Assembly (NCBI GenBank): GCA_024711065.1
Contig: JANJTN010000108.1
Coordinates: 1 to 45,056, forward strand
DNA: 45,056 nt
Direction of reading: 5' to 3'
Source of the DNA: a bacterium
GTDB taxonomy: Bacteria > Bacteroidota > Ignavibacteria > Kapaibacteriales > Kapaibacteriaceae
Shown: positions 41,439 to 45,056 of the stretch, one piece after another
How the letters are laid out: every line of letters begins with the position of its first letter
Numbering within the stretch: the stretch's first letter is position 1
Made by a program: the position numbers and the translations under genes
Notes under the pieces: model-generated
Seen by the model: only the letters and a program-made list of their open reading frames with translations
Told to the model about the DNA's origin: nothing
The model's database searches: none

Positions 41439-43406
41439 TTACGGAATGATGTCCACGATCACCGTACGATTGTACATCCGGCCTTCCGGACGCTCGTTGG
41501 AGTACGGGTGGCGCGTCGAACTTTCGCCATAGCCTTTGGCACGGACGGTCGCTTTCTTACCCAACGCATTCAAGCGGCGCTGCAGGATGGTCTTGACCTG
41601 GTCGGCTCGCTCTTGCGACAATCGCTGGTTGAAGTCGTCGTTGCCAATGTTGTCCGTGTATCCGGAGATGATCACGAGTGCGCCATCCGGGACTCGCGGT
41701 GCGACGTCTTCGAGGAACTCTTCGGAACGGCCCACCGGATCGTCCGCCGAGAATTCGAAGATCAGCGCAAAACGCTCGGCCAGGGCGTCGTTTTCGTTGA
41801 GGCGCAGACCGAACTGTTCGGAGTCGCTCAAGGTGCGACCGTCAGCCGTGGTGGCCACGACTTCGATCGTATACATGCCTTCCGTTTCGCCGGCCGGCAA
41901 CAGACCGGTTGGATCCATGTAGGCATCTTTACCCGTGAACGGACCGAACGACTTGGACTGACCTTCGCCACGGACCGTGGCCTGCCACGACGAGATCGAC
42001 TCGTTCGTGGTGAGTTCGACGTAGATCTCGTTCTCCTCTGTAGCGGGACGCTCGGCACGGATCAGAGCTCGGCGCAGGATGGACGGGTCGTTGGAGACCA
42101 GTTCGACGCGACGGTTCTCTTTGGTGGCCAGCGGACGGTCGGCAGCCGGCGTACGGTCGGTACCGGCGGGCTTGCGCGGCATTACCTGGCTCTGCACTTC
42201 GATGCGGCCTGCATCAATGCCCCACACCGACACCAAATAGTTCTTGACGGTGTTGGCAAGATCGGCGCCATTCTTTTCCACCGGATCCGAACCGATCAAG
42301 GTCAGATTCGCTCCCGGCGTCTGGCTCATCCGATAGCCCACGATGTTCAGGATGTTGTAATACACGCGACCTTGCATGTACTTGCTCTCGTCAGCATCGG
42401 TAGCATGCTCAGCGTCCATCACGGTGCTGCGGGCCATGTCGATCCAGTCCTCGCGTCCCCCTTCGGAGATCAGCTCATACCGCGACTGACCGTTCCACGT
42501 GGTTGGGATCTCAACCGAACCGGAATCGAACACCACGTATGGGCGCAGCGGGAAGTACTCGTTCGTGACCCGTGTGGAATAGATACCGTCCTGCGGAGGC
42601 GACACGCGGAAAAACTTTCCAACGGCCGGAGCGGGCTGCTCGTCGCGTTTGGCTTCGCCAAGGGCAAGGTTCACGCCGGCGCGGATCGTGGGGATCGACA
42701 ACCCATCAGCAAAGCCGCTCTGCGTTTGGGTGAAGTCCACTTCCTTCATCCCGACCATGTAGGTCAGTTCAACGAACGGCGTCAGGATCCACTGCGTCTT
42801 TTCCGACGGCTCGCTCAGATAGATATCGTAGCCCAAGCCCCCTACAAAAGAGCCGACCAGGGACGATCCCTCGATATCGAACGGACCTGCTTCCGGGTCC
42901 TGGCTGTCCAGGCGATACCGGTACTCGCTTACCATCTTGAAGCCAAGTCCGCCACCGCCGGTGAAATGGAAATGATGGCCGAGGTACAACTTCGCCAGCG
43001 CTTCCAGGTTCAGCAGGCTGATGTCGAAATTGAATTCGTCGTTGTAATACGTTCCATCGGCCTTCAGGTGCGACTGATCGTCGTTCGCCGTCAGGCTCCG
43101 CATGTCGTAGGAGAGGCGTGCCTGCACTCCGAACCAATCAAAGATGTTCCATTGGGCATTGGCACCCAGGTACAGGCCCAGGCCGCTGCCGTCGTTCAAG
43201 ACCTGGGGGATGAAGTTGCCGCCCGGACGGATCGGAGCGCCGCTGGCATCCTTCATCCATTCGGCGTAACCCACGCCGGCCATGTTGTAGTTCAAGCCGA
43301 TATGCCCGCCCCAGCGCATGGGCACACTCGGCGTTTGTGCCCACGATGCGGACGCCGTCAGCACCAGCATCATCGTGAACACCGAAATCAGTCTCATAGA
43401 TCTCAT
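41439..43406 (-). CDS. OmpA-family outer-membrane protein (large porin type)
   Basis: About 655 residues. A signal peptide (ends ASASWAQT) leads to an N-terminal beta-barrel-like region (~30-260, rich in Gly and aromatic residues, e.g. GGHIGLNYNMAGVG). A middle region and a C-terminal OmpA peptidoglycan-binding domain follow (~540-655: SGYTDNIGNDDFNQRLSQER, then ATVRAKGYGESS). It links the outer membrane to peptidoglycan. In-frame starts exist at 43418 (GTG), 43406 and 43397; I prefer the ATG at 43406, preceded by AGGGCAGG. It ends in a strong terminator, so it is probably monocistronic and well expressed. Confidence 0.9.
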   Translation of the reverse strand: MRSMRLISVFTMMLVLTASASWAQTPSVPMRWGGHIGLNYNMAGVGYAEWMKDASGAPIRPGGNFIPQVLNDGSGLGLYLGANAQWNIFDWFGVQARLSYDMRSLTANDDQSHLKADGTYYNDEFNFDISLLNLEALAKLYLGHHFHFTGGGGLGFKMVSEYRYRLDSQDPEAGPFDIEGSSLVGSFVGGLGYDIYLSEPSEKTQWILTPFVELTYMVGMKEVDFTQTQSGFADGLSIPTIRAGVNLALGEAKRDEQPAPAVGKFFRVSPPQDGIYSTRVTNEYFPLRPYVVFDSGSVEIPTTWNGQSRYELISEGGREDWIDMARSTVMDAEHATDADESKYMQGRVYYNILNIVGYRMSQTPGANLTLIGSDPVEKNGADLANTVKNYLVSVWGIDAGRIEVQSQVMPRKPAGTDRTPAADRPLATKENRRVELVSNDPSILRRALIRAERPATEENEIYVELTTNESISSWQATVRGEGQSKSFGPFTGKDAYMDPTGLLPAGETEGMYTIEVVATTADGRTLSDSEQFGLRLNENDALAERFALIFEFSADDPVGRSEEFLEDVAPRVPDGALVIISGYTDNIGNDDFNQRLSQERADQVKTILQRRLNALGKKATVRAKGYGESSTRHPYSNERPEGRMYNRTVIVDIIP

Positions 43407-43446
43407 ACCTGCCCTCACAGAAATTTGGTGGGATTTGACCTTTGCC

Positions 43447-43474
43447 GCTCGTGGCTCGTGGCTCGTGGCTCGTG
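43447..43474. repeat. Tandem array, four 7-bp units (GCTCGTG)
   Basis: Four perfect GCTCGTG copies between the ychF stop (43476) and the start of the OmpA-family gene. A small member of the heptad class of arrays seen elsewhere in this window. Confidence 0.93.
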
Positions 43475-43475
43475 G

Positions 43476-44570
43476 TTAGACGTTGAAGCGGAAGTACATG
43501 ATGTCGCCGTCCTTCACGACATACTCTTTGCCTTCCACGCGGTACTGTCCGGCGTCCTTGACCGCTTGTTCGCTCCCCGCGCGTTCCCAGTCGGCATAGG
43601 ACATCACTTCAGCCCGAATGAAGCCTTTCTCAAAATCCGTATGGATCACACCGGCGGCCTGCGGTGCCTTTGAGCCCTTGCGCACGGTCCACGCACGCGT
43701 CTCTTTTTTGCCGGCCGTGAAATACGTGATTAGCCCCAGTAGCTCGTAGGCCTTGCGAATGATCCGATCCAGACCTGGTTCTTCCATTCCCAGGTCCTGG
43801 AGGAACACTTCACGGTCGGCTTCGTCGAGCAGGGCGATCTCGGATTCGATCTTGGCGCAGATGGGGATCACCACGGCACCTTCACTTTCGGCACGGGCGC
43901 GGACGGCATTCACCAGATCGTTGCCGTTCTTGGCGCCTTCTTCATCCGTGTTGGCGATGTACATCACCGGCTTGTCCGTAAGCAACTGCATCTGCCGGAT
44001 CATCGCGGCCTGCTGGTCGTCTCGTTCGAACGTCCGTGCGGGCTTGCCCTGGTCCAGATGGGCATGGAGTTCCTCAAGCATGGCGTGCTCGATCTTGGCA
44101 TCCTTGTCCTGGGCGCGGACGAGTTTCTGAACCGCCGTCATGCGCTTCTCAACAGATTCCACGTCCTTCAGGATCAGTTCCGTTTCGATGATGTCGATGT
44201 CGTGCAGTGGATCGACCTTTCCGTGAACGTGGACCACATTGTCTTCCTGGAAGCACCGGACCACGTGCGCAACAGCGTCACAGGCGCGAATGTTCCCGAG
44301 AAACTGGTTGCCGAGGCCCTCCCCTTTGGAAGCCCCCTTCACCAGACCCGCGATATCCACAAATTCCACCGTGGTGGGTACCTCGCGATCGGTCTGGTAT
44401 GAAGCTGCCAGTTTCCGCAGTCGCGGATCAGGCACGTTCACGATGCCCACGTTGGGGTCGATCGTACAGAATGGATAGTTCGATGCCTCGGCCTCGTTGG
44501 CCGTAAGCGCGTTAAATAGTGTGGACTTGCCCACATTGGGCAAGCCCACGATTCCACATGCAATTCCCAT
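43476..44570 (-). CDS. ychF: Ribosome-binding ATPase YchF
   Basis: 364-residue Obg-family P-loop protein binding ribosomes, redox- and stress-linked. G1 GLPNVGKSTLFNAL, G2/G3 region FVDIAGLVKGASKGEGLGNQFL, NTDE in place of the guanine-specifying NKxD (YIANTDEEG), consistent with ATP preference, and a C-terminal TGS domain. I chose the ATG at 44570, where MGIACGIVGLPNVG starts; a 9-codon extension to 44597 crosses a TAACTTTG promoter box. A -7 box only 6 bp before the ATG suggests a nearly leaderless mRNA. Confidence 0.96.
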   Translation of the reverse strand: MGIACGIVGLPNVGKSTLFNALTANEAEASNYPFCTIDPNVGIVNVPDPRLRKLAASYQTDREVPTTVEFVDIAGLVKGASKGEGLGNQFLGNIRACDAVAHVVRCFQEDNVVHVHGKVDPLHDIDIIETELILKDVESVEKRMTAVQKLVRAQDKDAKIEHAMLEELHAHLDQGKPARTFERDDQQAAMIRQMQLLTDKPVMYIANTDEEGAKNGNDLVNAVRARAESEGAVVIPICAKIESEIALLDEADREVFLQDLGMEEPGLDRIIRKAYELLGLITYFTAGKKETRAWTVRKGSKAPQAAGVIHTDFEKGFIRAEVMSYADWERAGSEQAVKDAGQYRVEGKEYVVKDGDIMYFRFNV

Positions 44571-44576
44571 AGGAAA

Positions 44577-44584
44577 CAAAGTTA
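44577..44584 (-). promoter_or_regulatory. -7 promoter element of ychF, close to the start codon
   Basis: TAACTTTG matches TAnnTTTG and ends 6 bp before the ATG at 44570. Transcription would start within a few bases of the ATG. No well-spaced TTG is visible upstream. Confidence 0.45.
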
Positions 44585-44677
44585 CCGCCTGCACCACGGA
44601 GTTTTATCCGTAGGCTTACGGGATTCACCGACCCACGAGTCGGTGATGACACCAAGCGGTGATCACACCGAGCCCTC

Positions 44678-45056
44678 CTATGGAAGGGGGCTTGCCACGA
44701 ACACCACATCGGCCGACCCGATGCCAAATTCCAGACCCAAGGCTGTGGAATGGGACTCGACCTCGGCAAGGACACTCGGAATACCGCGGATCTCGGTCTT
44801 GAGGCGGACCATTGCTCGGGTGAACGCATGAGCCCAGAGCTGCGGTACGAGCGTAGAGAACATCCGCACGTTCGTCGCATCAATGGTGGTCTGCCAACGG
44901 TGCGGCCTATTGTTGATCCGCCCATCGATCACAGCCAAGTCCATTCCCCAGTCCTTGATCCGCATCGCCAGCACTCCCGACGTGACTGAATCAACGCTAA
45001 AAGCGTCCCACGGTACGAGCTGATCGAAGAGCATGTTGTTCGTGAGTGCTCTTTCC
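44678..45056 (-). CDS. Unrecognised protein, 5' end outside window
   Basis: Open frame from the right edge to the stop at 44678; about 126 residues are seen. The first codons before the ATG at 45034 (ERALTNN) read as normal coding sequence, so the true start is outside. Visible parts include a DAFSVDSVTSGVLAMRIKD strand-like stretch and a hydrophobic end GIGSADVVFVASPLP. No signature motif is recognised. Between this gene and ychF (107 bp) are two short hairpins (44609-44622 and 44625-44646) without T-runs. Confidence 0.6.
   Translation of the reverse strand, partial: ERALTNNMLFDQLVPWDAFSVDSVTSGVLAMRIKDWGMDLAVIDGRINNRPHRWQTTIDATNVRMFSTLVPQLWAHAFTRAMVRLKTEIRGIPSVLAEVESHSTALGLEFGIGSADVVFVASPLP

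Larger units (their letters stand above)
86..44692. repeat. Dispersed AGGGGGCT octamer family (24 exact copies)
   Basis: GGGGGCT on the plus strand at 86, 1334, 8852, 11675, 15721, 17589, 20507, 31586, 35983 and 44686; the complement AGCCCCC at 3344, 4201, 4788, 15061, 16517, 21134, 23867, 24905, 27571, 28082, 29315, 30571, 32893, 39659, 42836 and 44331. All except 8852 and 4788 extend to AGGGGGCT. The base before it is usually A or T. In coding regions the G-run is on the sense strand in about 20 of 26 cases. Confidence 0.85.

Noticed and set aside
41346-43673. 775-codon open frame antisense to the OmpA-family gene
   Set aside because: It is opposite a protein with clear signal peptide and OmpA motifs. 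Its residue composition (rich in R, H, D, V) is that of an antisense shadow in GC-rich DNA, and no motif is visible.
44609-44646. Two short hairpins read as a terminator for the partial gene at the right edge
   Set aside because: Stems of 5 and 8 bp but no T-run on the relevant strand, so support is too weak.
1-45056. Mobile elements, prophage or genomic island
   Set aside because: No transposase, integrase, phage structural gene or terminal repeat was found; gene content is housekeeping throughout.

Overview
This is a GC-rich, gene-dense chromosomal window of housekeeping and cell-envelope genes. I see no phage, transposon, integrase or CRISPR array. Several signs point to the Bacteroidota/Chlorobiota (FCB) group: a 1555-residue secreted protein with a type IX secretion (T9SS) C-terminal sorting domain, a GWxTD-domain protein, a VWA/OmpA-like/SPOR protein, a class I (DhnA-type) fructose-bisphosphate aldolase, and promoter elements matching TAnnTTTG. 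Among FCB lineages a Kapabacteria-like organism fits best, but that is an inference from gene content, not a demonstrated placement.

Layout, left to right. 1-2639 (+): inositol monophosphatase (5' cut by the window), dapF and an M20 amidohydrolase, all coupled by ATGA overlaps. 2643-5418 (-): a small outer-membrane protein, a membrane metallophosphoesterase, and a DUF4505 + hotdog-thioesterase fusion. 5497-6048 (+): a thioredoxin-fold protein. 6049-9335 (-): tRNA-Ser(GGA), an ECF sigma factor, a LytR_C protein, rsfS and argS in one tightly overlapped block. 9545-20109 (+): a Tat-exported LD-carboxypeptidase, the giant T9SS protein closed by a strong terminator, class I aldolase, an ABC exporter, cystathionine beta-synthase and a lipoprotein. 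20242-24517 (-): an enoyl-ACP-reductase-like SDR, a CpcT/CpeT-like protein, mutL and a CrtC-like carotenoid hydratase. 24575-26181 (+): a CruC-like glycosyltransferase and a Cys4 membrane protein. 26204-30780 (-): ispF, an orphan sensor kinase, ruvX and a GWxTD protein. 30959-32396 (+): xseA-xseB. 32553-34225 (-): plsY-gpsA. 34372-37323 (+): a ClpB-like protein lacking the N-domain and NBD1, then the VWA/OmpA/SPOR protein. 37378-41352 (-): VOC protein, HAD phosphatase, alpha/beta hydrolase, queG and trxB. 41439-43406 (-): a major OmpA-type porin with a strong terminator. 43476-44570 (-): ychF. 44678-end (-): an unrecognised partial gene.

Two features run through the whole window and are not explained by the genes. 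First, the octamer AGGGGGCT (either strand) occurs 24 times in 45 kb, roughly ten times the naive expectation. It appears in all three codon phases and mostly with the G-run on the coding strand, so it looks like a DNA-level signal. Second, several of the few real intergenic gaps are filled with tandem arrays of 7-, 8- or 14-bp units. Coding is very compact, with twelve ATGA start/stop overlaps.

The most unusual protein is the NBD2-only ClpB-like ATPase, which has its own well-placed Shine-Dalgarno sequence. The DUF4505-thioesterase fusion and the CrtC-like/CruC-like divergent pair, suggestive of carotenoid glycoside synthesis, also deserve attention.
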